From: Planobacterium oryzisoli
GTDB lineage: Bacteria > Bacteroidota > Bacteroidia > Flavobacteriales > Weeksellaceae
DNA length: 64,000 nt
NCBI RefSeq assembly: GCF_015354315.1
Contig: NZ_JADKYY010000011.1
Span: 1 to 64,000, forward strand
Reading direction: 5' to 3'
Position numbers and translations under genes: made by a program. A model generated the notes under the pieces. That model did no database searches. It was not told where the DNA came from and worked only from the letters and a program-made list of their open reading frames with translations. This document shows, piece after piece, positions 1-8,965 of the stretch; positions within the stretch are counted from its first letter, which is position 1; each line of letters begins with the position of its first letter.

Positions 1-8
1 ATCAAGAA

Positions 9-51
9 AAGGACGGCATAAACCGTCCTTCTGCTTGGGCTAAAAACCCAA
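9..51. other. Two hairpins at the window edge
   Basis: AAGGACGG (9-16) pairs perfectly with CCGTCCTT (23-30). TTGGG (35-39) pairs with CCCAA (47-51). Neither has an immediate T-run on the plus strand. They sit between whatever gene lies left of the window and the clearer terminator at 91. They may be part of a 3' untranslated region; no function is claimed. Confidence 0.4.
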
Positions 52-90
52 AATCTACTTTTTTAACCCCAATTGGCTAAAAACAAAAGA

Positions 91-127
91 CTGTCCTCAT
101 TTTAGTTATGGGGACAGCCTCTTTTTT
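91..127 (+). terminator. Rho-independent terminator upstream of coaBC
   Basis: CTGTCCTC (91-98) pairs with GGGGACAG (110-117), with one G-T wobble, and is followed by a T-run at 122-126. It would end transcription of a gene outside the window on the left, before coaBC. Confidence 0.7.
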
Positions 128-199
128 ATTTGCCTGGCCGCTTAATAGAAAAATAGAATTGTGTAAATTGCCTGAGTATAATCGCATACATTATATCCA

Positions 200-1396
200 A
201 TGCAAGAGAAAAAGATTTTACTGATCATCACGGGAGGCATTGCAGCCTATAAAATGTACCAGGTGGTTAGGGATCTGGTACGAAGTGGCGCCCAGGTTCA
301 GATAGTACTTACTCCAGGGGCGCGCGATTTTGTGAGCGTTTTAACGCTCTCTACCCTCTCCGGCCGACCGGTGCTTAGTGAATTTTTCACTAAAGAGGAA
401 GTTTGGAATAATCATGTGGATCTTGCTCTTTGGGCCGATCTTATTGTTGTGGCCCCCTGTACCGCGAATACCCTTTCAAAAATGGTCCACGGCCAATGCG
501 ACAATCTTGCATTAGCAGTTTATTTATCCGCGAAATGTCCCGTGCTCATTGCTCCGGCTATGGATCTGGACATGTATGGGCACCCTTCCACAAAATGGAA
601 CCTGGAGATGGCGCAGGAGTACGGTAATGTCATCATACCTGCTGAATACGGAGAACTCGCCAGCGGTTTGGTAGGGGAAGGCCGGTTAGCTTCACCGCAA
701 GTGATCTTAGACTATATTGAGGACTACCTCCTTGGTGTAGGTTCTCATTTTTTTAAAGGCAAAAAGATACTCATTACCGCCGGACCTACTTTTGAACCGC
801 TCGATCCCGTGCGCTTTATCGGGAACCACTCGTCCGGTAAGATGGGCTATGCTTTAGCACGGAGGGCAGCGGCATTAGGGGCGCAGGTCACTCTGGTAAG
901 TGGACCCACAAATCTAGAGCTTACCCATCCCAATATTGTAGTAAAGAAAGTTACTACGGCCCAGCAAATGCTTCAGGAAACACTTCTTTATTACGACGAA
1001 ATGGATATCGCCATTGCAAGTGCTGCCGTCGCGGACTACCGGCCTGAAACCGTCTCCGAAGAAAAAATAAAGAAGAGTGAAGAGAATTTAACGATTTCCC
1101 TGGTTAAAAATCCCGACATTCTCAAAACGTGGGGCGAGCGAAAAAAGAAGCAGTTTCTGGTGGGATTTGCGCTCGAAACCACCGAGGAGATGCACAATGC
1201 GAAGGTAAAACTCGAAAAGAAGAATCTGGATCTGATAGTCCTTAATTCCCTAAAGGACTCGGGCGCAGGATTTCAGCACGACACCAATAAAGTCACCCTT
1301 ATTACAAGGACCGCAGTAGCCGAGTTTTCTTTAAAAAGCAAAAGCGAAGTGGCCGCCGATATATTTGATTTTATTGAGTCGCACTATATCCCGTAA
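200..1396 (+). CDS. coaBC: CoaBC, phosphopantothenoylcysteine decarboxylase / phosphopantothenate-cysteine ligase
   Basis: Bifunctional cytosolic enzyme of coenzyme A synthesis. The C-terminal ligase joins 4'-phosphopantothenate to cysteine, and the N-terminal flavoprotein decarboxylates the product to phosphopantetheine. Visible are the FMN-binding N-terminus (ITGGIAAYK, residues 10-18), the catalytic-histidine segment NHVDLALWAD (His72), PAMDLDM (119-125), and the ligase motifs GPTFEPLDPVR and NHSSGKMG. The length of 398 residues is normal. One oddity is the active-site flap, which reads ELASGL where E. coli Dfp has a cysteine, so residue 155 is serine. The gene stands alone between a terminator and recN; panB of the same pathway lies 45 kb away. 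Confidence 0.96.
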   Translation: MQEKKILLIITGGIAAYKMYQVVRDLVRSGAQVQIVLTPGARDFVSVLTLSTLSGRPVLSEFFTKEEVWNNHVDLALWADLIVVAPCTANTLSKMVHGQCDNLALAVYLSAKCPVLIAPAMDLDMYGHPSTKWNLEMAQEYGNVIIPAEYGELASGLVGEGRLASPQVILDYIEDYLLGVGSHFFKGKKILITAGPTFEPLDPVRFIGNHSSGKMGYALARRAAALGAQVTLVSGPTNLELTHPNIVVKKVTTAQQMLQETLLYYDEMDIAIASAAVADYRPETVSEEKIKKSEENLTISLVKNPDILKTWGERKKKQFLVGFALETTEEMHNAKVKLEKKNLDLIVLNSLKDSGAGFQHDTNKVTLITRTAVAEFSLKSKSEVAADIFDFIESHYIP

Positions 1397-1449
1397 CGCC
1401 ACCTGACTTAGTATCCCATATTAAATAGAAATGCAATTGCATTCATTGT

Positions 1450-1457
1450 TATTTTTG
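1450..1457 (+). promoter_or_regulatory. TAnnTTTG -7 box of recN
   Basis: TATTTTTG matches the Bacteroidota housekeeping sigma -7 consensus. No TTG lies at the usual 17-23 bases upstream. Only four bases separate the box from the recN ATG, so the transcript would have almost no leader. Confidence 0.5.
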
Positions 1458-1461
1458 CAGC

Positions 1462-3120
1462 ATGCTTAAAAAAATCTTCATACAGAATTTTGCACTGATT
1501 GACCATCTGAATATCGACCTGCAGGAAGGACTGCAGGTAATAACCGGTGAGACCGGCGCAGGAAAGTCAATTATTCTGGGCGCACTGCGTCTTTTACGGG
1601 GAGAACGTGCGGATCTTAAGATGATGGCCGATCCGGAGAAAAAATGCATTGTCGAGGCCGAGTTCCATCTTACGGATTTTTACAGAGACTTATTCGAAAA
1701 GCATCAATTGGATTTTGATTCCACTGCGTATTTAAGAAGAGAAATAGGTACTAATGGAAAATCACGCGCCTTTATTAATGATTCTCCCGTTACTCTCGAT
1801 CTACTAAAAGCGGTATCCTCCCAGCTTATCGACATACATTCGCAGTTCCAGACTTCTGATTTGTTTACCCAGGAGTTTCAGTTTGCAATTTTGGATTCGG
1901 TTGCCGGTAGTAGGGACTTGCGGGACAACTACCAAATTCTGTTCCGGGAAATGGAATCAGCCCGAAAAAGAAAACAGGAAAAGCTACAGGAGCTACAAAG
2001 TCTACAACTGCAGGAAGATTTTCAGCTGCATTTATTTAATGAGCTAAGTCAGGCGGAACTTGAAACAACCGATTGGGAAGACCTTAAACAGAAATACGCC
2101 ACGCAGCAACACGCCACACAAATCGTAGAACTGTTATCGGAAGCCTTCCAACGAATCGACATGGAAGGAGCAGGAATCCTGGACGGTATGGGCGAGCTGA
2201 GAGTGAAACTAAGTAAAGTGGCTGAGCTTTCCCACGAGTTCACAGAACTCTACGAGCGGTTTGAGCAGAATTTTCTGGAATTCAAAGACATCGTTTTTGA
2301 ACTCCAGAACAAATCCGAAGAAATACATGTAGATCCCAGTGCAAAACAGGCTTTGGAGGAGCGTATAGACCGAATTCATTTTCTTCTGCAAAAGCACAAA
2401 GCATCGGAAATCTCGGAGCTCATTGCACTGAGAGATTCCTTGGGCAGAGGACAGGAGCAAATATTGCAGCTTCAGGAAGAGATAGCAGCGCTTGAGCTCG
2501 AAAGTAATAAGATGCAGCCTGCGCTTGAAAAAAGCGCAGCGCAGCTGTCTGCTTTCCGAAGCAAGGCGGCAGAAAAGGTCTCGGCCCGTCTGGAAAAAAT
2601 TTTAAGCCGTTTAGGCCTCGAAAAGGCAAAAATCCAAATGCAGCTGACTCCACTTCCGCAGCTTGGTATCTACGGCCAGGATAAAATAGAAATCCTGTTC
2701 CAAGCCAATGCCGGTTTTGATCTTCGGCCAATCCAGGAGGCGGTCTCCGGCGGAGAGCGCTCCCGGGTCATGCTGGCTATTAAATATATTCTTGCCGAAA
2801 GCGCCTTTCTCCCGACCCTTATTCTGGATGAGATCGATACGGGTGTGTCGGGAAAGATTGCAGAGGAAATGGGAGTGCTGATGCGCGAAATGGCCCAGCA
2901 AATGCAACTTGTTGTTATTACACACCTGGCCCAGGTTGCGGCAAAAGGAGACCACAATTATAAGGTGGTGAAACTTCAAGGTGCCGAGCGGACCACAACC
3001 ACTATAATTCCCCTCAATGCAGAGGAGAAGTTGCAGGAAATTGCCCAGCTCCTGTCGGGTGCCACAGTGACAGCGGCAGCGATGGAGCAGGCCAAAGCGT
3101 TAATAAGTACGCCCATGTAA
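1462..3120 (+). CDS. recN: DNA repair protein RecN
   Basis: SMC-like ATPase acting in recombinational repair of double-strand breaks. It has a Walker A GETGAGKS (residues 29-36), a long central coiled-coil region rich in Glu, Gln and Lys (about 160-390), an ABC signature SGGERSR and a Walker B LILDEIDTGVSG near the C-terminus. At 552 residues it has the usual family length. The start is fixed by the classic N-terminus MLKKIFIQNFALID and by the -7 box directly upstream. It lies between coaBC and an ABC exporter pair with no obvious functional link. Confidence 0.96.
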   Translation: MLKKIFIQNFALIDHLNIDLQEGLQVITGETGAGKSIILGALRLLRGERADLKMMADPEKKCIVEAEFHLTDFYRDLFEKHQLDFDSTAYLRREIGTNGKSRAFINDSPVTLDLLKAVSSQLIDIHSQFQTSDLFTQEFQFAILDSVAGSRDLRDNYQILFREMESARKRKQEKLQELQSLQLQEDFQLHLFNELSQAELETTDWEDLKQKYATQQHATQIVELLSEAFQRIDMEGAGILDGMGELRVKLSKVAELSHEFTELYERFEQNFLEFKDIVFELQNKSEEIHVDPSAKQALEERIDRIHFLLQKHKASEISELIALRDSLGRGQEQILQLQEEIAALELESNKMQPALEKSAAQLSAFRSKAAEKVSARLEKILSRLGLEKAKIQMQLTPLPQLGIYGQDKIEILFQANAGFDLRPIQEAVSGGERSRVMLAIKYILAESAFLPTLILDEIDTGVSGKIAEEMGVLMREMAQQMQLVVITHLAQVAAKGDHNYKVVKLQGAERTTTTIIPLNAEEKLQEIAQLLSGATVTAAAMEQAKALISTPM

Positions 3121-3161
3121 CTTTCCTGGCGCAAAGACTACTAATGAAGTAAATCCAAACC

Positions 3162-4631
3162 ATGTATCTTAAACTACTTAGGCTTGAGGTTAAAAGCTTC
3201 TTTAGAAATCCACAATTTGGAGCGAATCTGGCAATGAAAATTCTTGCAGCCTTTGGGATGCTGTATTTTTCTCTAGTATTTTTATCCCTGCCGTTCCTAT
3301 TATATTATTTTGTGAAGGATAAATTGGATGGTGATCCCCTCGTATTCTTTTGCAGCTTCTTCCTATACTATTGGGTTGCGGACCTTCTGATACGGTACTT
3401 CTTGCAACCCATGCCCACCCAGAATATTAAGCCGTTTCTGACGCTTAACATAAGGAAGTCCACGCTGGTTAAATATACTATTGTAAAGACGTTTGCGCAC
3501 TTCTTTAATTGGGGGTATTTACTCTTTTTGATTCCATTTGCAGTATTACTTGTTATCGACGGAAATTATTCCGCTTACAAAGTGGTTCTCTGGACTATTG
3601 CCATTCTTTTTACGTTCTATATTAGCAACTTCACAAATATCTTGTTAAACGGCAAAAACGCCGTGCTGTATTCTCTTGCGGCAGTGTTTATAGTCCTAGG
3701 TGCCCTGGAGTACTACGGAATGCTTTCCCTGAGCACGTTTTCGGAGGCCGCTTTTATGTGGTTCTATCAGGTCCCTGTAAGTGTGTTTATTCCTGTTTTT
3801 CTAACCGGAGTTACGGCCTATTTTGCTTTCCAGGCGATACGGCAGAACTTTTACCTGGATCGGGGTCTGGAGCTGAAAAAAGTAGAAGCCCGCTCGCAGA
3901 ATATAACCTTTTTAAACCGCTTTGGAGTAATGGGTACGTTTTTAAATAACGATATCCGACTTCTGATGCGCAGCAAAGCAGCACGTTCTGCTCTAGTAGC
4001 CAGTTTCTTTTTTCTATTCTATGGTCTGCTGTTCTTTAACAGTGCATACGAAACCGATTTTATGAAGCTCTTTGCAGGTATTTTTGTAAGCGGAGGTTTT
4101 ATGATGATGTTCGGTCAAAGGGTGCCTTCCTGGGACAGTTCCTACTACTCACTTATGATGACCCAGAATGTGCCGTATAAAAAATACCTTATTGCCAAGT
4201 GGACCCTCATTGTTATAGGAATTGCACTTTCGCTCGTTCTCTCTACGGTCTATCTTTATTTTGGCTGGGAAGTTTGGCTGACTATACTTGCTGCGGGCCT
4301 GTATAATCTGGGAGTTAATTCCTATGTGACCCTCCTTGCCGGCGCCTATAACAAGAGTCCCGTAGACCTTAATTCAAGCGCAAAATCCTTTGGGGGCAAG
4401 AACAGCTTCAATCTTAAGACCATGCTTTTAACCATTCCGCAACTGGTCCTTCCTATGGTGGTGTACGCACTCATTAAGCATTTCTTCGGTCAAATGGCGG
4501 CCGTTGCCTCTTTAGGGGTGCTGGGACTTATTGGATTTTCCCTAAGAGAGTATATATTTAATTTTATTGTGAAAGTGTATCGCGTAGAAAAATATTCAAC
4601 GCTGGAATCATTTAAAAAAGTGTCAGGATGA
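3162..4631 (+). CDS. DUF5687-type ABC transporter permease
   Basis: Integral membrane protein of 489 residues with about ten to twelve hydrophobic segments. It resembles the DUF5687 permeases found almost only in Bacteroidota. The N-terminus (MYLKLLRLEVKSFFRNPQ) is a cytoplasmic amphipathic segment preceding the first helix, as in ABC-2-type exporters. The stop codon overlaps the start of the next gene (ATGA at 4628-4631), which encodes its ATP-binding partner, so the two form a translationally coupled exporter. The substrate is unknown; such pairs are often annotated only as ABC transporters. Confidence 0.75.
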   Translation: MYLKLLRLEVKSFFRNPQFGANLAMKILAAFGMLYFSLVFLSLPFLLYYFVKDKLDGDPLVFFCSFFLYYWVADLLIRYFLQPMPTQNIKPFLTLNIRKSTLVKYTIVKTFAHFFNWGYLLFLIPFAVLLVIDGNYSAYKVVLWTIAILFTFYISNFTNILLNGKNAVLYSLAAVFIVLGALEYYGMLSLSTFSEAAFMWFYQVPVSVFIPVFLTGVTAYFAFQAIRQNFYLDRGLELKKVEARSQNITFLNRFGVMGTFLNNDIRLLMRSKAARSALVASFFFLFYGLLFFNSAYETDFMKLFAGIFVSGGFMMMFGQRVPSWDSSYYSLMMTQNVPYKKYLIAKWTLIVIGIALSLVLSTVYLYFGWEVWLTILAAGLYNLGVNSYVTLLAGAYNKSPVDLNSSAKSFGGKNSFNLKTMLLTIPQLVLPMVVYALIKHFFGQMAAVASLGVLGLIGFSLREYIFNFIVKVYRVEKYSTLESFKKVSG

Positions 4632-5404
4632 TAGAAATCGCAAATTTGTCAAAGAGCTACGGAGATAAAACAGTACTGAATATTCCCCAACTGACAGTTA
4701 CCAAAGGGGAAAGCTTTGGTCTGGTGGGTAACAACGGAGCAGGAAAAACCACGCTATTCTCCTTACTTCTGGATTTGATTGAGCCCAGCACGGGAAGTGT
4801 AACCATTGAAGGCAGTGCAGTGCAGTCCAACGAGAAATGGAAAGAGAAAGTGTCCTCCTTCATTGACGACAGTTTTTTGATAGGATACTTAACCCCGGAG
4901 GAATACTTTTATTTTATCGGGGAACTGCGCGGCTTTAACCGGCAGTGGGTAGATCAGTTTCTGCAGCAATTCAATGATTTTTTTAACGGGGAGATTCTTC
5001 AGTCAAAAAAATATATTAGGGACTTATCGAAAGGGAACCAGAAAAAGGTCGGTATTGTAGGCGCTCTGATTGGGAAGCCCGAAGTAATTATCTTAGATGA
5101 GCCTTTTGCAAATTTAGACCCTACCACACAGATAAAACTAAAAGCGCTGATAAAAAAGTGGACATCGGACCATCAGGTGACCTTTTTGATATCCAGTCAT
5201 GATTTAGCGCATACGACCGAGGTAAGTAACCGAATTGTACTCTTGCATAAAGGATCCATCCTTAAAGATATTGCAACCAGTCCGGAAACGCTAAAAGAGT
5301 TGGAGCAGTTTTTTGCCGGTGATATGGCGGATCAAGAAAACGAAGCTAAACCATTTGCTCAGGATCCACCCAGCGGTCAAAGTCCTCTGGCCGTACAAGA
5401 TTAA
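4628..5404 (+). CDS. ABC transporter ATP-binding protein
   Basis: Cytoplasmic nucleotide-binding subunit partnering the preceding permease; the genes overlap by four bases. Walker A is GNNGAGKTT (about residues 38-46), the signature is [10 protein letters not shown], Walker B is [12 protein letters not shown], and the switch histidine is in ISSHDL. After the core the chain carries a polar C-terminal tail (about residues 235-258) with no recognisable domain. The last 59 bases run antisense into the 3' end of fumC, and the tail is encoded largely by that overlap. The transported substrate cannot be told from sequence. Confidence 0.9.
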   Translation: MIEIANLSKSYGDKTVLNIPQLTVTKGESFGLVGNNGAGKTTLFSLLLDLIEPSTGSVTIEGSAVQSNEKWKEKVSSFIDDSFLIGYLTPEEYFYFIGELRGFNRQWVDQFLQQFNDFFNGEILQSKKYIRDLSKGNQKKVGIVGALIGKPEVIILDEPFANLDPTTQIKLKALIKKWTSDHQVTFLISSHDLAHTTEVSNRIVLLHKGSILKDIATSPETLKELEQFFAGDMADQENEAKPFAQDPPSGQSPLAVQD

Positions 5405-6728
5405 GTCGGACGGCTTCTTCTTTTAATGTGGTTCCGTTGGCGTGCGCCGCTTTTGCAATTTTAGCTGCATTTTCATACCCAATATGCGGGTTTAAAGCGG
5501 TAACGAGCATAAGGGATCTCTCCAATAGCTCCGAAATACGCGGCTCATTGAGTCTCAAACCCTCTATGCAATGTATTCTAAACGAAGTACATACATCGGA
5601 AAGCAGACGTGCAGACTGTAAAAAATTATAAGCTACCACAGGCTTAAACACATTCAGCTCAAAATTACCCTGGGTGCCGGCAAAGGAAATGGTAGTATCA
5701 TTCCCCAGCACTTGCGCGCATACCATAGTTAAGGCCTCGATTTGGGTGGGATTAACTTTGCCGGGCATGATGGATGAACCGGGTTCGTTTTCAGGAAGCA
5801 ATATCTCTCCAATTCCCGAGCGCGGCCCGGAGGCAAGCAGGCGCAAGTCCTGTCCTATCTTATAAAGTGCAACAGCGAGTTGCTTTAATGCACCATGGGA
5901 GGCTACCAGCGCATCGTGGGATGCCAACGCCTCAAATTTATTTTCCGCGGTTGAGAATTCGGTATTGGTAAATTCGGATATGTATTTAGCTACCAATGGT
6001 GCGTACCCCTCCGGTGTGTTTAGGCCGGTGCCCACCGCAGTGCCCCCAAGCGCCAACTGTTTCAAATGCGGAAGGCTTCGCTCAATGGACTGCCTTGCAT
6101 TGCTGAGCTGCGCGGTATAACCCGAGAATTCCTGTCCGAAAGTAAGCGGAGTGGCATCCATCATATGGGTCCTTCCGATCTTCACTACTGTTTTAAACTC
6201 TTCTTCTTTGTCTTTAAAGGATGCAATTAATAGATTCAGATGGGGCAGCAAAGCGTTCTCAAGAAGTTCTACTGCCGCAATATGCATGGCCGTAGGGAAC
6301 GTATCATTAGAACTTTGGGATTTGTTCACATCGTCATTGGGATGGATCGGTGAACTTTCTCCTAAGGTTCCTCCGCTTAAAACCGCAGCACGGTTGGAAA
6401 TCACCTCATTGACATTCATATTGGTTTGGGTTCCACTGCCTGTTTGCCATAGTACTAGGGGAAATTCACTCCAGTGTTCTCCCGCGGTTATCTCATCGCA
6501 TACCTGCGCAATCCAATCCCGCTTAGCAGGCGAAAGGACGCCCAGCGCACAGTTTGTAAATGCGGCGGCTTTTTTGATAACAGCGAAGGCGGAAATAAGC
6601 TCACGGGGCATTGACGAGGGCTCGCCGATCTTAAAGTTGGAACGTGAGCGCTCTGTTTGTGCCCCCCAATACGCATTTTTGGGCACCTTAACTTCACCCA
6701 TTGTATCCCTCTCAATTCTGTAGTCCAT
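5346..6728 (-). CDS. fumC: Fumarate hydratase class II (FumC)
   Basis: Iron-independent fumarase interconverting fumarate and L-malate in the TCA cycle. Superfamily motifs are [13 protein letters not shown] (97-109), [11 protein letters not shown] (138-148), the catalytic-base region [10 protein letters not shown] (His188) and the signature [11 protein letters not shown] (318-328). The ATG at 6728 gives [13 protein letters not shown], the usual N-terminus, and 460 residues. A longer frame starting at 6794 would begin inside a palindrome and add 22 unconserved residues, so it was not used. A class I fumarase is transcribed divergently from the same intergenic region. The gene ends convergently, overlapping the ABC ATPase gene by 59 bases. 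Confidence 0.95.
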   Translation of the reverse strand: MDYRIERDTMGEVKVPKNAYWGAQTERSRSNFKIGEPSSMPRELISAFAVIKKAAAFTNCALGVLSPAKRDWIAQVCDEITAGEHWSEFPLVLWQTGSGTQTNMNVNEVISNRAAVLSGGTLGESSPIHPNDDVNKSQSSNDTFPTAMHIAAVELLENALLPHLNLLIASFKDKEEEFKTVVKIGRTHMMDATPLTFGQEFSGYTAQLSNARQSIERSLPHLKQLALGGTAVGTGLNTPEGYAPLVAKYISEFTNTEFSTAENKFEALASHDALVASHGALKQLAVALYKIGQDLRLLASGPRSGIGEILLPENEPGSSIMPGKVNPTQIEALTMVCAQVLGNDTTISFAGTQGNFELNVFKPVVAYNFLQSARLLSDVCTSFRIHCIEGLRLNEPRISELLERSLMLVTALNPHIGYENAAKIAKAAHANGTTLKEEAVRLNLVRPEDFDRWVDPEQMV

Positions 6729-6780
6729 GGTCGTATGTTTTGCTGCTGTTAATTCTTTAGGCCTTTTACTTACTATGATA

Positions 6781-6794
6781 TTGCTCATGAGCAA
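6781..6794. promoter_or_regulatory. 14-bp perfect palindrome between divergent fumarase genes
   Basis: TTGCTCATGAGCAA is a perfect inverted repeat with no spacer. It lies 53 bases upstream of the fumC start and 57 bases upstream of the fumA start, in a 122-base divergent promoter region. The arrangement suggests an operator for a dimeric regulator. No family match is claimed. Confidence 0.45.
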
Positions 6795-6825
6795 GCCAAT
6801 CGTCCCTATTTTGGGTTTTAATCAG

Positions 6826-6833
6826 TAAATTTA
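6826..6833. promoter_or_regulatory. Possible -7 box in the fumC/fumA divergent promoter
   Basis: TAAATTTA differs from TAnnTTTG only in its last base and is its own reverse complement, so it could be read in either direction. It is 18 bases upstream of the class I fumarase ATG. No well-placed TTG element was found. Confidence 0.3.
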
Positions 6834-6850
6834 CAGCATAAAATATACCA

Positions 6851-8464
6851 ATGGAATTTTTGTACCAAGATCCTTATCCTATTACTAAAGACGAGACGGT
6901 TTATAAACTATTAAGCAGTGAATATGTACATGTAGAAAAGCAGGGCGATAGAGAGATTCTGCGCGTGGAACCCCAAGCCCTGGAGCTCCTTGCTCAGCAT
7001 GCGCTCTCTGATGTCTCGTTTTTACTTCGCTCCTCGCACTTGGAAAAACTTCGGAAAATAATTGACGATCCGGAAGCTACTGATAACGATCGTTTTGTAG
7101 CATACAACCTTCTCCAAAATGCCGCAGTTGCGGTAAAAGGAGCTCTACCTTCCTGTCAGGATACAGGAACAGCAATTTGTGTGGCCCAAAAAGGAGAGAA
7201 TGTATATACAGGCGTGAATGATGCAGAGTGGATCTCAAAGGGAATTTACAATACCTATCAGGAAAAGAATCTGCGCTATTCACAGATTGTTCCCCTTACC
7301 ATGTTTGAAGAGAAAAATTCAGGGAGTAATCTACCTGCCCAAATAGATATTTATGCAACACAAGGCGCAGCCTACAAATTTTTATTCCTCGCAAAAGGAG
7401 GGGGTTCGGCCAACAAGACCTTTCTTTATCAGAAAACCAAGTCGCTTTTAAACGAGAAATCGCTTAGTGAATTTGTGAGCTCTGCGATTATGGACCTGGG
7501 AACGGCAGCGTGTCCACCGTACCATTTGGCTATTGTTATAGGAGGAACGTCGGCAGAAGCTAATCTTGCTGCCGTGAAAAAGGCAAGCGCAGGGTACTAC
7601 GATCATCTACCTACCCAGGGAAATGAGGGAGGGCAGGCGTTCAGAGATCTGGAGTGGGAGAAGAAAATACAGGAAATCTGCCAAAGGAGTGCCATAGGAG
7701 CGCAGTTTGGTGGAAAGTACTTGACGCATGATGTACGTGTTATCCGTCTGCCGCGTCATGCGGCTAGCTGCCCTGTAGGCATGGGGGTGTCGTGCTCTGC
7801 GGACCGAAACATAAAAGGAATGATTACAAAAGAGGGAGTCTTCCTGGAAGCACTGGAAAGTAATCCGGAGCGCTTTTTGCCTGCAACACCTCCGCATCTT
7901 GAAAAGGCAGTTGAAATCGATCTGAATCGTCCTATGGACGAAGTTAGGGCGGAACTTTCAAAGTATCCCATCAAGACACGCCTCAAACTCAGCGGTACCC
8001 TTATCGTTGCACGGGACATTGCGCATGCCAAAATCAAAGAGCTGCTTGACCGGGGAGAGGCTATGCCTGAATATTTTAAGAACCATCCCATTTACTACGC
8101 AGGGCCGGCCAAAACGCCGCAAGGTATGCCATCGGGAAGCTTTGGACCTACTACTGCAGGCCGCATGGATGTATACGTAGATGAATTTCAAAAGGCCGGA
8201 GGCAGTATGATAATGCTGGCAAAAGGTAACCGCAGTAAAGCCGTTACCACGGCATGTGGCACCTACGGTGGATTCTACTTGGGCTCGGTTGGTGGGCCGG
8301 CTGCTATTCTGGCAAAAGAAAATATTCTCTCCGTGGAAGTGGTAGATTTTCCTGAGCTGGGAATGGAAGCCGTACGTAAAATTGAGGTGAAGGATTTTCC
8401 AGCCTTTATTATTACGGACGACAAGGGGAATGATTTCTTTGAATCCATTTCTAAGGGACACTAG
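6851..8464 (+). CDS. fumA: Fumarate hydratase class I ([4Fe-4S])
   Basis: Oxygen-sensitive iron-sulfur fumarase that interconverts fumarate and malate. It is the large single-chain type (537 residues), combining the alpha domain (about 1-330) and the beta domain (about 345-537). The three cluster cysteines are visible as C102 ([10 protein letters not shown]), C221 (GTAACPPYH) and C315 (GVSCSADR). In the C-terminal half, KGNRSKAV and the [11 protein letters not shown] segment match the beta domain. It is transcribed divergently from class II fumC, giving the cell one iron-dependent and one iron-independent isozyme side by side. Confidence 0.95.
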   Translation: MEFLYQDPYPITKDETVYKLLSSEYVHVEKQGDREILRVEPQALELLAQHALSDVSFLLRSSHLEKLRKIIDDPEATDNDRFVAYNLLQNAAVAVKGALPSCQDTGTAICVAQKGENVYTGVNDAEWISKGIYNTYQEKNLRYSQIVPLTMFEEKNSGSNLPAQIDIYATQGAAYKFLFLAKGGGSANKTFLYQKTKSLLNEKSLSEFVSSAIMDLGTAACPPYHLAIVIGGTSAEANLAAVKKASAGYYDHLPTQGNEGGQAFRDLEWEKKIQEICQRSAIGAQFGGKYLTHDVRVIRLPRHAASCPVGMGVSCSADRNIKGMITKEGVFLEALESNPERFLPATPPHLEKAVEIDLNRPMDEVRAELSKYPIKTRLKLSGTLIVARDIAHAKIKELLDRGEAMPEYFKNHPIYYAGPAKTPQGMPSGSFGPTTAGRMDVYVDEFQKAGGSMIMLAKGNRSKAVTTACGTYGGFYLGSVGGPAAILAKENILSVEVVDFPELGMEAVRKIEVKDFPAFIITDDKGNDFFESISKGH

Positions 8465-8512
8465 AACTCTTAAAATTCAACTACAAAATTTCGTGGAAAA
8501 CAAAAAATACCT

Positions 8513-8520
8513 TATTTTTG
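8513..8520 (+). promoter_or_regulatory. TAnnTTTG -7 box upstream of the small membrane protein gene
   Basis: TATTTTTG ends 16 bases before the ATG at 8537. No exact TTG sits 17-23 bases upstream. Confidence 0.5.
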
Positions 8521-8536
8521 CTCAAAATCTCATAAT

Positions 8537-8809
8537 ATGCTGACGATATTAGAATTGTGGCCTTTCTACCAGTTTCTGTGGTTTATGTTTTTCCTAATCA
8601 TGTTTCTTGTAGGATTCTGGTGTATCTTCATGTTCTTCGGAGTGGTTATCCCTATGTGGCTAACCCAGGGACTTGCAGAATATTTTGGAAAAACCAAACC
8701 TTTTGATCCGGAAGAGATTCGTAGAAAAACGCTGCCCGAACAAGGAGCAGAGGTTATTTACAGCAATCCGAAAGGAGAAGGTCCTTTCATCCATCACGGA
8801 CATCACTAA
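8537..8809 (+). CDS. Small membrane protein, unknown function
   Basis: Ninety residues that I cannot assign to a named family. The first half (about residues 8-45) is very hydrophobic and aromatic and could form one long or two short membrane helices. The second half is a polar tail containing FDPEEIRRKTLPEQ and ending in HHGHH. It has its own -7 box upstream and a strong terminator downstream, so it is probably a real single-gene unit. Its neighbour downstream is a phosphate transporter, from which it is separated by that terminator. Confidence 0.6.
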   Translation: MLTILELWPFYQFLWFMFFLIMFLVGFWCIFMFFGVVIPMWLTQGLAEYFGKTKPFDPEEIRRKTLPEQGAEVIYSNPKGEGPFIHHGHH

Positions 8810-8867
8810 ATGATGTAGAAGTACTGCGCATTTACTGCAGTCTTCTCCCAGCAAAATTATATATAGG

Positions 8868-8896
8868 AATCGGCGCAATTTGCGCCGATTTTTTTT
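8868..8896 (+). terminator. Rho-independent terminator
   Basis: A perfect 10-bp stem, AATCGGCGCA (8868-8877) with TGCGCCGATT (8881-8890) and a 3-base loop, is followed by six further T. It ends the small membrane protein transcript before the phosphate transporter gene. Confidence 0.9.
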
Positions 8897-8941
8897 CATT
8901 AATTTTTGTTAACATTGAGGGGTACTCTACTTCAAGGTTTG

Positions 8942-8949
8942 TAATTTTG
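8942..8949 (+). promoter_or_regulatory. TAnnTTTG -7 box of the PiT gene
   Basis: TAATTTTG ends 16 bases before the ATG at 8966. TTG at 8915-8917 lies 24 bases upstream, slightly outside the usual spacing. Confidence 0.5.
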
Positions 8950-8965
8950 CAGCAAATTGCCTTTG

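Noticed and set aside
1-127. Cluster of hairpins before coaBC as a CRISPR or repeat array
   Set aside because: The stems differ in sequence and no repeat-spacer periodicity exists; the last is a plain terminator.
6151-6723. 190-codon plus-strand reading frame opposite fumC, and similar long frames opposite fumA, recN and lon
   Set aside because: They lie antisense within strongly conserved genes and show no domain, start context or promoter; they are shadows of real coding sequence.
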